A stretch of DNA of 10,155 nt from Actinomycetota bacterium (GCA_016870295.1 VGBY01000027.1:1-10155), one strand, 5' to 3'. Positions 1-6,309 are shown, counted from the first letter of the stretch. Program-made: numbers and translations. Notes: generated by a model from the letters alone, not told the origin.

Positions 1-31
1 GCCGTATCATTCAATGTTCGAGATTTCGTCG

Positions 32-50
32 CTCTGGCGGCGGTCCAGAG
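32..50 (+). promoter_or_regulatory. Hairpin in the rplM 5' leader
   Basis: CTCTGG (32-37) and CCAGAG (45-50) form a perfect 6-bp stem around a 7-base loop, and a possible G-T wobble pair (31/51) lengthens it. The structure ends five bases before the AAAGG ribosome binding site of rplM (56-60). There is no T-run after it, so it is not a typical intrinsic terminator. Genes for L13 are autoregulated through leader RNA structures in some bacteria (a Firmicutes L13 leader family is known), so a role in control of rplM-rpsI is possible but is inference. The window begins only 31 bases upstream, so the rest of the leader and any promoter are not visible. Confidence 0.4.
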
Positions 51-67
51 TTCTGAAAGGTTCATTC

Positions 68-514
68 ATGCGTACGTATTCGGCCAAGCCCACTGAGGTG
101 CAGCGCGCCTGGCATGTCATCGACGCCGACGGTCTCGTGTTGGGTCGCATGTGCACGGAGATCGCCTCGCTGTTGCGCGGCAAGCACAAGCCATCGTTCA
201 CGCCGAGCCTCGACACCGGCGACCATGTGATCGTGATCAACGCTGCCAAGGTCATCCTCACGAGTGGCAAGGCCGAGGACAAGAAGGTCGCCCGCCACAG
301 CGGCTACCCGGGTGGCATTCGCGTGGAGTCGTACGCGCAACTGTTGTCGCGTAGCCCCGAGGCGGCGATTCGTCGCACCGTGCACGGCATGCTGCCCAAG
401 GGTCGTCTGGGTCGCGCGCAAATCAAGAAGTTGCAGGTGTACTCGGGCGCCGAGCATCCGCATCTTGCACAGCAGCCACAACCCGTCGACATGAGCCACG
501 CCAAGGCTCGCTAG
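68..514 (+). CDS. rplM: Large-subunit ribosomal protein L13
   Basis: L13 (uL13) is a 23S rRNA-binding protein needed early in 50S assembly. The 148-residue product matches the family along its whole length (E. coli about 142). Family blocks seen in order are VIDADGLVLGR near residue 20, LRGKHKP, D-GDHVIVINA, the HSGYPGG turn, TVHGMLPKGRLGR, and LQVYSGAEHPHLAQQP close to the end. The ATG at 68 is chosen over an in-frame ATG at 14 because AAAGG (56-60) lies seven bases upstream and the protein then starts MRTYSAKP, as in actinobacterial L13. The 18 extra residues of the longer form do not resemble the family. It ends TAG 32 bases before rpsI, the usual partner in one operon. Nothing is missing or broken. 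Confidence 0.97.
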   Translation: MRTYSAKPTEVQRAWHVIDADGLVLGRMCTEIASLLRGKHKPSFTPSLDTGDHVIVINAAKVILTSGKAEDKKVARHSGYPGGIRVESYAQLLSRSPEAAIRRTVHGMLPKGRLGRAQIKKLQVYSGAEHPHLAQQPQPVDMSHAKAR

Positions 515-530
515 TTTCGTTCACCTTCGT

Positions 531-538
531 AGGAGAGG
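531..538 (+). promoter_or_regulatory. Strong ribosome binding site of rpsI
   Basis: AGGAGAGG lies eight bases before the rpsI ATG. It is the strongest Shine-Dalgarno match in the window, as expected for a highly expressed ribosomal gene. It contrasts with the weak or absent sites in front of glmM, glmS and acpS. Confidence 0.8.
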
Positions 539-546
539 AATCCGCA

Positions 547-942
547 ATGGCCACCAAGCCACTCACACAAACCACCGGTCGTCGCAAGAGCGCCGTGTCG
601 CGCGTGCGACTGCGCGCCGGCTCGGGTCGCGTCACCGTCAATGGTCGCGCTTTCGAGGAGTACTTCCCGACGGCGATTCACCGCAACAACGCGACCGAGG
701 CCTTGCGCATCACCGACACGTTGAAGACCTACGACGTTGATGTCGACATCGCCGGTGGTGGACCCGCCGGTCAGTCGGGTGCGATGCGTCTCGCCGTTGC
801 GCGCTCGCTCGTGGCGCTCGATCCCGCACATCGACCGGCGTTGAAGCGAGCAGGACTCTTGGCTCGCGATGCTCGCCGTAAGGAAAGCAAGAAGTACGGC
901 TTGAAGAAGGCGCGTAAGGCGCCGCAGTACACCAAGCGCTAA
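547..942 (+). CDS. rpsI: Small-subunit ribosomal protein S9
   Basis: S9 (uS9) sits in the head of the 30S subunit; its C-terminal tail reaches the P-site tRNA. The product is 131 residues, the usual length. It shows TTGRRKSAVSRVRL near residues 10-22, the GRVTVNGRAFEEYF block, the NVxGGG-like segment written here DVDIAGGGPAGQSGAMRLAVARSL, and the lysine/arginine-rich tail DARRKESKKYGLKKARKAPQ. It ends YTKR where the family usually ends in a very similar FSKR, so the tRNA-contacting last arginine is present. The start is fixed by AGGAGAGG at 531-538. It is co-transcribed with rplM in nearly all bacteria, and the 32-base gap here fits that. Nothing unusual is seen in the coding sequence. Confidence 0.97.
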   Translation: MATKPLTQTTGRRKSAVSRVRLRAGSGRVTVNGRAFEEYFPTAIHRNNATEALRITDTLKTYDVDVDIAGGGPAGQSGAMRLAVARSLVALDPAHRPALKRAGLLARDARRKESKKYGLKKARKAPQYTKR

Positions 943-954
943 TCGGCGTGCTGT

Positions 955-970
955 CGCACCGCTCGGTGCG
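955..970. repeat. Short perfect inverted repeat after rpsI
   Basis: CGCACCG (955-961) and CGGTGCG (964-970) are perfect complements, folding as a 6-bp GC-rich stem with a 4-base loop. It begins 13 bases after the rpsI stop. What follows is CATCCATG rather than a T-run, so rho-independent termination is doubtful. It could instead stabilise the 3' end of the ribosomal-protein message or attenuate read-through into glmM; both are inference. Confidence 0.35.
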
Positions 971-1000
971 CATCCATGCAGCGTGGTGTGCGCACATGCA
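966..1000 (+). repeat. Imperfect direct repeat between rpsI and glmM
   Basis: GTGCGCATCCATGCA (966-980) and GTGCGCACATGCA (988-1000) are copies differing by a short indel, spaced about one to two helical turns apart. The second is embedded in a 10-bp palindrome, TGTGCGCACA (987-996). This pattern could be a protein-binding site ahead of glmM, or chance in GC-rich DNA. The remainder of this gap shows no clear promoter. Confidence 0.3.
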
Positions 1001-1029
1001 CCCGAGCGACGGGCAAACTAGTAACTGAG

Positions 1030-2364
1030 ATGTTGCGCTTCGGCACAGACGGCGTGCGCGGCCGTGTAGGCGTCGATATTGATGAGACGCAGGTCGCCCG
1101 ACTAGGCGCAGCGGTTGCGCGGGTGTGGCCGCATCATGCGATGGTGATCGGCAACGACGGACGCGAGAGTGGCGCAGGTTGGACCCGCGCCTTTGCGCAG
1201 GGGGCGCAATCGCAGGGCACCAGCGTGACGAGCGCGGGTGTCGTGCCGACACCGGCAATTGCCCGGACTGCAGCCGAGCGCGGCTGTGTGGGCGTTGCCA
1301 TCACCGCTTCGCACAATTCGTGGCATGACAACGGCGTGAAGGTGTTTGCACCGGGCGGTCGCAAACTCACCGACCACGAACAGCAGCGCATTGAAGCGTT
1401 GTGGCAGGAAAGTAGCGAAGCCACCGGTGGTACCTCGGTAATGAGTGATGGTGCCTCGGTAATGAACGACGACAGTTGTGCACGGCAGTACATAGCAGCG
1501 ATTAAGCAAGTGTTTGCCGATGCATCTGATGCGGGCGCACGGAGCGGCATGGCGGTGCAGATTGACGCCGCCAACGGGGCGACGAGTCACGTGATTGCTC
1601 CAATCATGACAGCGCTGGGGTTGCGCGCCGCCATTCATCACGCGGCACCGAACGGCCGCAACATCAACGACGGTTGTGGTGCGGTGCACCCAGAGTCGCT
1701 CGCTGCAGCGTGTACGCAACACGGGGAGATTGGTTTGGCCTTCGATGGTGACGGTGATCGGGTCATTGCCGTCGACGAGCTGGGCAACGTCGTCGACGGC
1801 GACAGGCTGATCGCGCTGATGGCCCTCGACCTGCGTGCACGCCGACGACTGCGACACGACACCGTGGTGGTGACCAGCATGACGAACCTCGGCTTTCATC
1901 GTGCGATGCAGCAACATGGCATCTCCGTAGTGACCACCGACGTGGGTGACCGCGCGGTGCTGGCCGCGATGGACGAAGGTGGTTTCGTGCTCGGCGGCGA
2001 ACAGAGCGGTCACATCATTCACTCGTCGGACGCGACAACGGGTGACGGCATCTTGGCTGCACTCCATCTACTCCGCATCGTGCGAGAGAGTGGCAAGACG
2101 CTGGCCGAGCTGGCGGCGAACGTGATACAGCGCATGCCGCAGTTGTTGCGCAATGTGCGCGTGACGACGAAGCCGACCGATGTCGAGGCGTTGCTCGGCG
2201 AAGATCTCGCGCGTGAGCGCGCTGCACTCGGCGATGACGGAAGAATCGTCGTGCGTGCATCGGGTACCGAGCCACTCGTGCGCATCATGGTGGAGGCACC
2301 AACGTTGATGGTCGCCGAAGCCGTCGCGGATCGTCTCGCACAACTCGTCACAACGCGCTCCTGA
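1030..2364 (+). CDS. glmM: Phosphoglucosamine mutase
   Basis: GlmM converts glucosamine-6-phosphate to glucosamine-1-phosphate in the cytoplasm, feeding GlmU and UDP-GlcNAc synthesis. The 444-residue product has the family's usual length and its four motifs: LRFGTDGVRG at the N-terminus, the phosphoserine loop TASHN with Ser94, the metal loop DGDGDR with Asp239, Asp241 and Asp243, the sugar-specificity loop GGEQSGH near residue 324, and the phosphate-binding RASGTEP at 409-415. The loop after Ser94 reads SHNS where SHNP is usual. A 7-residue unit is duplicated at residues 134-147. An upstream ATG (976) would add 18 residues of no family similarity, so 1030 is preferred, although only a weak ribosome binding site precedes it. 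It is followed by glmS, which supplies its substrate. Confidence 0.96.
   Translation: MLRFGTDGVRGRVGVDIDETQVARLGAAVARVWPHHAMVIGNDGRESGAGWTRAFAQGAQSQGTSVTSAGVVPTPAIARTAAERGCVGVAITASHNSWHDNGVKVFAPGGRKLTDHEQQRIEALWQESSEATGGTSVMSDGASVMNDDSCARQYIAAIKQVFADASDAGARSGMAVQIDAANGATSHVIAPIMTALGLRAAIHHAAPNGRNINDGCGAVHPESLAAACTQHGEIGLAFDGDGDRVIAVDELGNVVDGDRLIALMALDLRARRRLRHDTVVVTSMTNLGFHRAMQQHGISVVTTDVGDRAVLAAMDEGGFVLGGEQSGHIIHSSDATTGDGILAALHLLRIVRESGKTLAELAANVIQRMPQLLRNVRVTTKPTDVEALLGEDLARERAALGDDGRIVVRASGTEPLVRIMVEAPTLMVAEAVADRLAQLVTTRS
1429..1470 (+). repeat. 21-bp tandem duplication inside glmM
   Basis: Two adjacent in-frame 21-base units (1429-1449 and 1450-1470) share the core CCTCGGTAATGA and differ at four positions. 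They encode GTSVMSD and GASVMND at residues 134-147. The site lies in the variable segment between the active-site serine loop and the next conserved block, where length variation is tolerated, so it looks like a recent slippage duplication that the protein accepts. Confidence 0.75.
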
Positions 2365-2411
2365 GGCGCAACACAGCGCGCGTCTGCGAATCTGCTGCCT
2401 CGTGCGATAGG

Positions 2412-2417
2412 TAGCCT
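2412..2417 (+). promoter_or_regulatory. Possible -10 element for a leaderless glmS transcript
   Basis: TAGCCT fits the actinobacterial TANNNT -10 consensus and ends seven bases before the glmS ATG, so transcription could start at or next to the start codon. No good Shine-Dalgarno sequence precedes glmS, which agrees with leaderless translation, common in actinobacteria. No convincing -35 hexamer is seen. A six-base match in a short region is weak evidence. Confidence 0.3.
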
Positions 2418-2424
2418 TGACGGT

Positions 2425-5400
2425 ATGTGCGGCATCATCGCGGTGTTGTCGCGACCCGAAACTCGCACGACGCCGGTCGCCGCCGACCTCCTGGCTGCAA
2501 TCGATGCGGTCTTGGCGGGTCTTCCCGCTGGTAACTCGGCATTGCCCGCGGATGAACGTCTGCGCGAATTCGCAACTTCTATGACGAATGTCGACGCGAC
2601 GTTGCGCGGCGACGCAGGGATGTGGTTGATGGCCGGCAATCGCGAGTTCATCTCGGCACTGCTCGTGCGTCTCGACCAACTTGATTCGTGGCTGTTGGAG
2701 GCCGACCGCGGTCTCGAACGCATGGCCGGCTCGTCTGCTGCTGCACTCGAACGCACCGCCAACGTGCTCACGAATCTGCGTGACGCAGCGTGGTCACTGC
2801 GCAAGGACCGTATTCGCACCGCAGCAGCGGTCGATGGGTTGGCGGGCGCTGGGGCGAGTCGCTCGGCGCTGAGCGCGTACCTCTCGATCCAGCAGGCGCT
2901 CTCGGCACTCGACCGACTCGAAGTGCGTGGTCGTGACTCTGCGGGCGTGCATGTAATGGTGTGGAACCATGGTCTACGCCGCGAAGATCCGCGCGTCGCC
3001 ACCCTGCTTGGCGCACGCCACGACGACAGTCTGTTCACGTCGGGCTCGGTGCGCATCACGCGCAATGCCTGGTCGTTCGTCTACAAGGCGGCCGCCGAAA
3101 TCGGTGAACTAGGGGACAACACACGGGTGATGCGCGCGGCGATGGTTGCCGACGACTTGCTACGTCTCGCAGTAAGTCAGCCCGCAGCACGCATCGCGGT
3201 GCTCGGGCACACGCGATGGGCGAGTGTCGGCATCATCTCCGAGCCCAACGCCCACCCGGTGAACAGCGAAGAACTCGAGTCAGGTGCCGACGCCGCGTAT
3301 CTGGTTGCTGCGTTGAACGGCGATGTCGACAATCATGCCGATCTGCGCGCCCGTCACGAACTGCGTTTGGCGCAACCGATCACCACCGATGCCAAAGTCA
3401 TCCCCGCGCTGGTGTCGCGCCGGCTCGCCGACGGTGGGGCGTTGGCGGATGCATTCCGCGAGACCGTCGCCGCGTTCGAAGGTTCGGTCGCGATTGCGGC
3501 AGCCTCGGCCGACGCGCCCGAGCACTTGTTGCTCGCGTTGAAGGGCAGCGGGCAAGGTTTGTGCGTCGGGTTGGCGGCAAACCGTTTCGTCGTTGCGAGC
3601 GAGCCGTACGGCGTGGTGGAAGAAACGCAGCGCTACGTGCGCATGGATGGTGAATCGTTGGCCCACCCCGATCGACCGTCGAGTCGTGGTCAGGTCATGG
3701 TGCTCAATGCCGACCAGGCGGGCGAGGAGGCGGGCGTGTCGCTCGTGGCCTACGACGGCACCAGGCTCACGCTCGGTACGCACAACCTGTTGACCGCCGA
3801 GGTCACCACGCGCGACATCGATCGTGGCGAACACCGCCACTTCTTGGCCAAGGAGATCAACGAGGCGCCGCGCAGTTTCGCCAAGACACTCCGTGGTCGC
3901 ATCGTGGAGTCGGACAATCGCCTTGCTGTTGCACTCGACGAATCGCAGTTTCCCGCGGCGATCGCCCGTGAGCTTGCCGACGGCACGGTGCGTCGTGTGC
4001 GAGTGATCGGGCAGGGCACCGCGGCGATTGCCGGTCGGTCGCTGGCCAATCTGTTGCGTCAATTGACCGATGATCGTCTGCGTGTCGATGCGTTGCCGGC
4101 CACTGAACTCTCCGGTTTCGGATTGGCGCTCGACATGCGCGACACGTTGATTGTGGCGATCAGTCAGAGTGGCACCACCACCGACACCAATCGCACCGTG
4201 GATCTGGCACGGTCGCGCGGTGCGCGGGTGCTGGCCATCGTGAACCGCCGTGGCAGCGAACTGACGGCAAAGGCCGACGGTGTCATCTACACCTCTGATG
4301 GTCGCGACGTCGAGATGAGCGTGGCGAGCACGAAGGCCTTCTATGCACAGGTTGCCGCCGGCGCCCTCGTTGCGTGTGCCGTGGCGCAGGTGCTCGGCAC
4401 GGGCACGGCTGACGACCGCAACAACTTGTTGCAGGCGCTACGCAGTTTGCCGGCCGCGCTGCAGGATGTGCTGCAGTTGCGCGACAAGATCGCCGAGGCA
4501 GCGCGCACGTTTGCCACCTCGCGTCGTTACTGGACCATCGTGGGCAACGGTGCCAATGCCGTCGCCGCCGAAGAAGTACGCATCAAGTTGAGCGAGTTGT
4601 GTTACAAGTCGATTGCCTGCGACATCACCGAAGACAAAAAGCACATCGACCTCTCCTGCGAACCACTCATCTTCGTATGCGCAGCCGGCCTGAGTGGCGG
4701 CACCGCGGCCGACGTTGCCAAAGAAATCGAGATTTTCCGCGCGCACAAGGCGCTGCCGATCGTGGTGGCGACCCGTGGCGAGCAGCGTTTCGGTGCGGCA
4801 GCCGCCGTGATCGAGGTACCCGAGGTCGACTCGCGTGTCGCGTTCATCCTCTCGGTGATGGTCGGCCATCTCTTCGGCTACGAGGCGGCGCTCGCGATCG
4901 ATGCATTGGCGCGACCGCTGCGCCAAACGCGCGAAGTGGTGGAGCACGCGGTGGAGCGTGGCGGTCAGGGCTCGCAGTTGTTGGCCAAGGTGCACGCTGA
5001 GATTGGCGTGCCCGCCAACCGATTCTTCGATGCCCTCGCCACCGGCGCATACGACGGAAATCTGGAAGTGAGCACGGCGGTGCGTGTCGTTGGCATCCTG
5101 CGCACGGCAATGGCCGCGAACCCACTGCAGACCTATCAGCGTGACACCGGCAAGATCGCGACACCCGAGACCCTGCTCGACGACATCACCGCGGCACTCA
5201 CGCGGGCCATCGACGAACTCACACGACCCGTCGATGCCATCAAGCACCAGGCAAAGACGATCACCGTCGGCATCTCGCGTAGTGAAGAAGGACTGCTCGA
5301 CCGCGCCCTCGTGAAGGCCGTGCTCAACGCCGGCGCAGCCCGCGAGCGCCTGCCGTACGGCGTGTTGAAGGTTCTTGCCGATCTCGACCCGGCAGTCAGC

Positions 5401-5859
5401 CAAGTGGTGGGTTTCACTCGTTACCGCGTCGAGGGCGACCCGGCGCAGCCGGACTCCACCATTGCAATCGTCGACCGCGGCGGAATTGCCCGCGACCTAC
5501 AGTCGCGGGTCGACACCACGAACGCGTTGCGCGGCACGAAGCGTCGAGTTGCGATGTCGCAGGAAGTTCTGGTCGCGCGCGGTCGACGCGACAACCGCAC
5601 CGTCATCTTCGTGCCCGAGACCAAGGGCCAGGAGACCACCGGCATCACACTGTTGCACGTGCTCTTCCACGACCGCTTGCCGGCCGGCGTGCTGAAACTG
5701 GTGCTGGCCGGTTACGACAATCGCTACGACCGACTCGTCGACGCCGTGACCGAGACCGAGAGCACGTTCCGCGAGGATCGTCTTGCCGAAGTTTCGGTGG
5801 CCGATGCGCTGATTCTGCCGATCACTGCGACCGCCGATATGTGGCGTGCAGGTGAGTGA
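2425..5859 (+). CDS. glmS: Oversized glucosamine-6-phosphate synthase
   Basis: GlmS transfers glutamine amide nitrogen to fructose-6-phosphate and isomerises the product to glucosamine-6-phosphate. At 1144 residues it is nearly twice the usual size (about 610). The glutaminase half begins MCGIIAVL (catalytic Cys2) and keeps Arg168 and Asp171 of RGRDSAG, GHTRWA (262-267), His277, Asn298-Gly299 and Asp322. SIS1 (about 525-655) has ISQSGT at 579-584 and VASTKAF at 633; SIS2 (about 700-840) keeps Lys721, Glu724, Lys739 and His740, equivalents of E. coli Lys485, Glu488, Lys503 and His504. Three parts are extra: about 145 mostly helical residues after position 10, about 49 residues between 178 and 258, and 841-1144, which I do not recognise. 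The GPLAL loop after His740 is missing. The frame is intact throughout, so this is not a fusion artefact within the window. Adjacency to glmM supports the assignment; a divergent regulatory or multidomain variant is the alternative reading. Confidence 0.9.
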   Translation: MCGIIAVLSRPETRTTPVAADLLAAIDAVLAGLPAGNSALPADERLREFATSMTNVDATLRGDAGMWLMAGNREFISALLVRLDQLDSWLLEADRGLERMAGSSAAALERTANVLTNLRDAAWSLRKDRIRTAAAVDGLAGAGASRSALSAYLSIQQALSALDRLEVRGRDSAGVHVMVWNHGLRREDPRVATLLGARHDDSLFTSGSVRITRNAWSFVYKAAAEIGELGDNTRVMRAAMVADDLLRLAVSQPAARIAVLGHTRWASVGIISEPNAHPVNSEELESGADAAYLVAALNGDVDNHADLRARHELRLAQPITTDAKVIPALVSRRLADGGALADAFRETVAAFEGSVAIAAASADAPEHLLLALKGSGQGLCVGLAANRFVVASEPYGVVEETQRYVRMDGESLAHPDRPSSRGQVMVLNADQAGEEAGVSLVAYDGTRLTLGTHNLLTAEVTTRDIDRGEHRHFLAKEINEAPRSFAKTLRGRIVESDNRLAVALDESQFPAAIARELADGTVRRVRVIGQGTAAIAGRSLANLLRQLTDDRLRVDALPATELSGFGLALDMRDTLIVAISQSGTTTDTNRTVDLARSRGARVLAIVNRRGSELTAKADGVIYTSDGRDVEMSVASTKAFYAQVAAGALVACAVAQVLGTGTADDRNNLLQALRSLPAALQDVLQLRDKIAEAARTFATSRRYWTIVGNGANAVAAEEVRIKLSELCYKSIACDITEDKKHIDLSCEPLIFVCAAGLSGGTAADVAKEIEIFRAHKALPIVVATRGEQRFGAAAAVIEVPEVDSRVAFILSVMVGHLFGYEAALAIDALARPLRQTREVVEHAVERGGQGSQLLAKVHAEIGVPANRFFDALATGAYDGNLEVSTAVRVVGILRTAMAANPLQTYQRDTGKIATPETLLDDITAALTRAIDELTRPVDAIKHQAKTITVGISRSEEGLLDRALVKAVLNAGAARERLPYGVLKVLADLDPAVSQVVGFTRYRVEGDPAQPDSTIAIVDRGGIARDLQSRVDTTNALRGTKRRVAMSQEVLVARGRRDNRTVIFVPETKGQETTGITLLHVLFHDRLPAGVLKLVLAGYDNRYDRLVDAVTETESTFREDRLAEVSVADALILPITATADMWRAGE

Positions 5860-5866
5860 CACGCCC

Positions 5867-5905
5867 GTGACTTTGCTTGTGACTTTGCTGATGACTTTGC
5901 TCATG
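5867..5905 (+). repeat. 12-bp tandem repeat between glmS and acpS
   Basis: Three full units (GTGACTTTGCTT, GTGACTTTGCTG, ATGACTTTGCTC) and a partial fourth (ATGACT, running to 5908) start eight bases after the glmS stop. The units differ only at base 1 (G or A) and base 12. The tract fills half of the 75-base gap. It may be slippage-prone; see the overlapping small open reading frame for a coding interpretation. Confidence 0.85.
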
Positions 5906-5938
5906 ACTGCATCTCGTCGAAGTGGGTTCGCAGCGTGA
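5867..5938 (+). CDS. Candidate 23-residue leader peptide upstream of acpS
   Basis: From GTG at 5867 an open frame runs through the 12-bp repeats and ends at TGA 5936-5938, sharing GTGA with the acpS start. The peptide would read M-TLL, V-TLL, M-TLL, M-TASRRSGFAA: a hydrophobic Thr-Leu-Leu repeat followed by a basic stretch. GGTGAG (5851-5856, overlapping the end of glmS) is a fair ribosome binding site ten bases upstream, and each repeat unit begins with a possible start codon (GTG or ATG). Unit differences are synonymous at the leucine codon or swap one start codon for another. The 4-base overlap is the same junction type used by tsaE/tsaB, tsaB/rimI and rimI/tsaD. If translated it would couple acpS, which lacks a good site of its own, to ribosomes leaving glmS. 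No family is recognised, and chance is a real alternative. Confidence 0.35.
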   Translation: MTLLVTLLMTLLMTASRRSGFAA

Positions 5939-6300
5939 TCGGCCTGGGCATCGATGCCGTTGACATTCAGCGATTTGAACGAGCGATGACTCGCTCACCG
6001 CGCCTCGCCCAGCGGGTCTTCACCGATTCCGAACGTGATCTCGCGTCGCGTCGCGCCGATGCGGCCGCCGCGCTGGCTGCTCGATTCGCGGTGCGCGAAG
6101 CAACGATGAAAGCACTCGGTGTCGGACTCGGCGCGTTCGACTTCCACGATGTGTCGCTCGACAATGCGACAGGCGGTAAACCGTCGCTGCGGGTGACTGG
6201 TCGTGCGGCAAAACTGGCGCGGCAGCGCGGTGTCACCACGTGGCACGTCTCGCTCAGTCACACCGAGCATCTTGCAGTTGCCGTCGTTGCCGCCGACTAG
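5935..6300 (+). CDS. acpS: Holo-[acyl-carrier-protein] synthase
   Basis: AcpS moves 4'-phosphopantetheine from coenzyme A to a serine of apo acyl carrier protein, activating fatty-acid synthesis. The 121 residues match the family length. Seen are GLGIDAVDIQRF with the metal ligand Asp7, AARFAVREATMKALG with metal ligand Glu55 and Lys59, the GVGLGAFDFHDV segment, GGKPSL, and the C-terminal WHVSLSHTEHLAVAVV strand pair. GTG at 5935 is the only usable start: the frame back to the glmS stop contains no ATG, GTG or TTG. The ribosome binding site is poor (GAAG and GTGGG pieces only), so translation may depend on coupling to the short upstream frame. Actinobacterial acpS often sits in this gene neighbourhood. 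In Mycobacterium an nnr-type NAD(P)HX repair gene lies between here and alr; none is present. Confidence 0.93.
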   Translation: MIGLGIDAVDIQRFERAMTRSPRLAQRVFTDSERDLASRRADAAAALAARFAVREATMKALGVGLGAFDFHDVSLDNATGGKPSLRVTGRAAKLARQRGVTTWHVSLSHTEHLAVAVVAAD

Positions 6301-6309
6301 GTCGCCACG

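Noticed and set aside
14..67. Upstream in-frame ATG extending L13 by 18 residues
   Set aside because: The extension resembles no L13, and the good ribosome binding site serves the ATG at 68.
955..970. rho-independent terminator after rpsI
   Set aside because: The stem is perfect but short, and no T-run follows it; kept only as an inverted repeat.
1102..2067. 321-codon minus-strand open frame opposite glmM
   Set aside because: Shadow of a GC-rich gene; its translation is rich in Arg, His and Cys with no recognisable domain, while the plus strand has a complete GlmM.
2019..3065. 348-codon minus-strand open frame spanning the glmM end and glmS start
   Set aside because: It crosses two well-supported plus-strand genes and encodes a Ser/Arg-rich low-complexity product, the usual antisense artefact at this GC content.
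4438..5403. 321-codon minus-strand open frame opposite the glmS C-terminal extension
   Set aside because: I considered whether the unknown C-terminal region really belongs to an antisense gene. The plus frame is continuous with GlmS, has protein-like hydrophobic patterning and reaches a normal stop, and the minus frame shows no family motif.
2425..5859. GlmS length caused by a missed stop or fusion with a neighbour gene
   Set aside because: No internal start with a ribosome binding site marks a second gene at the start of the extension, and extra sequence also occurs inside the glutaminase domain, so a simple end-to-end fusion does not explain the size.
5867..5908. CRISPR-like array
   Set aside because: Units are 12 bp and directly adjacent with no spacers; this is a simple tandem repeat.
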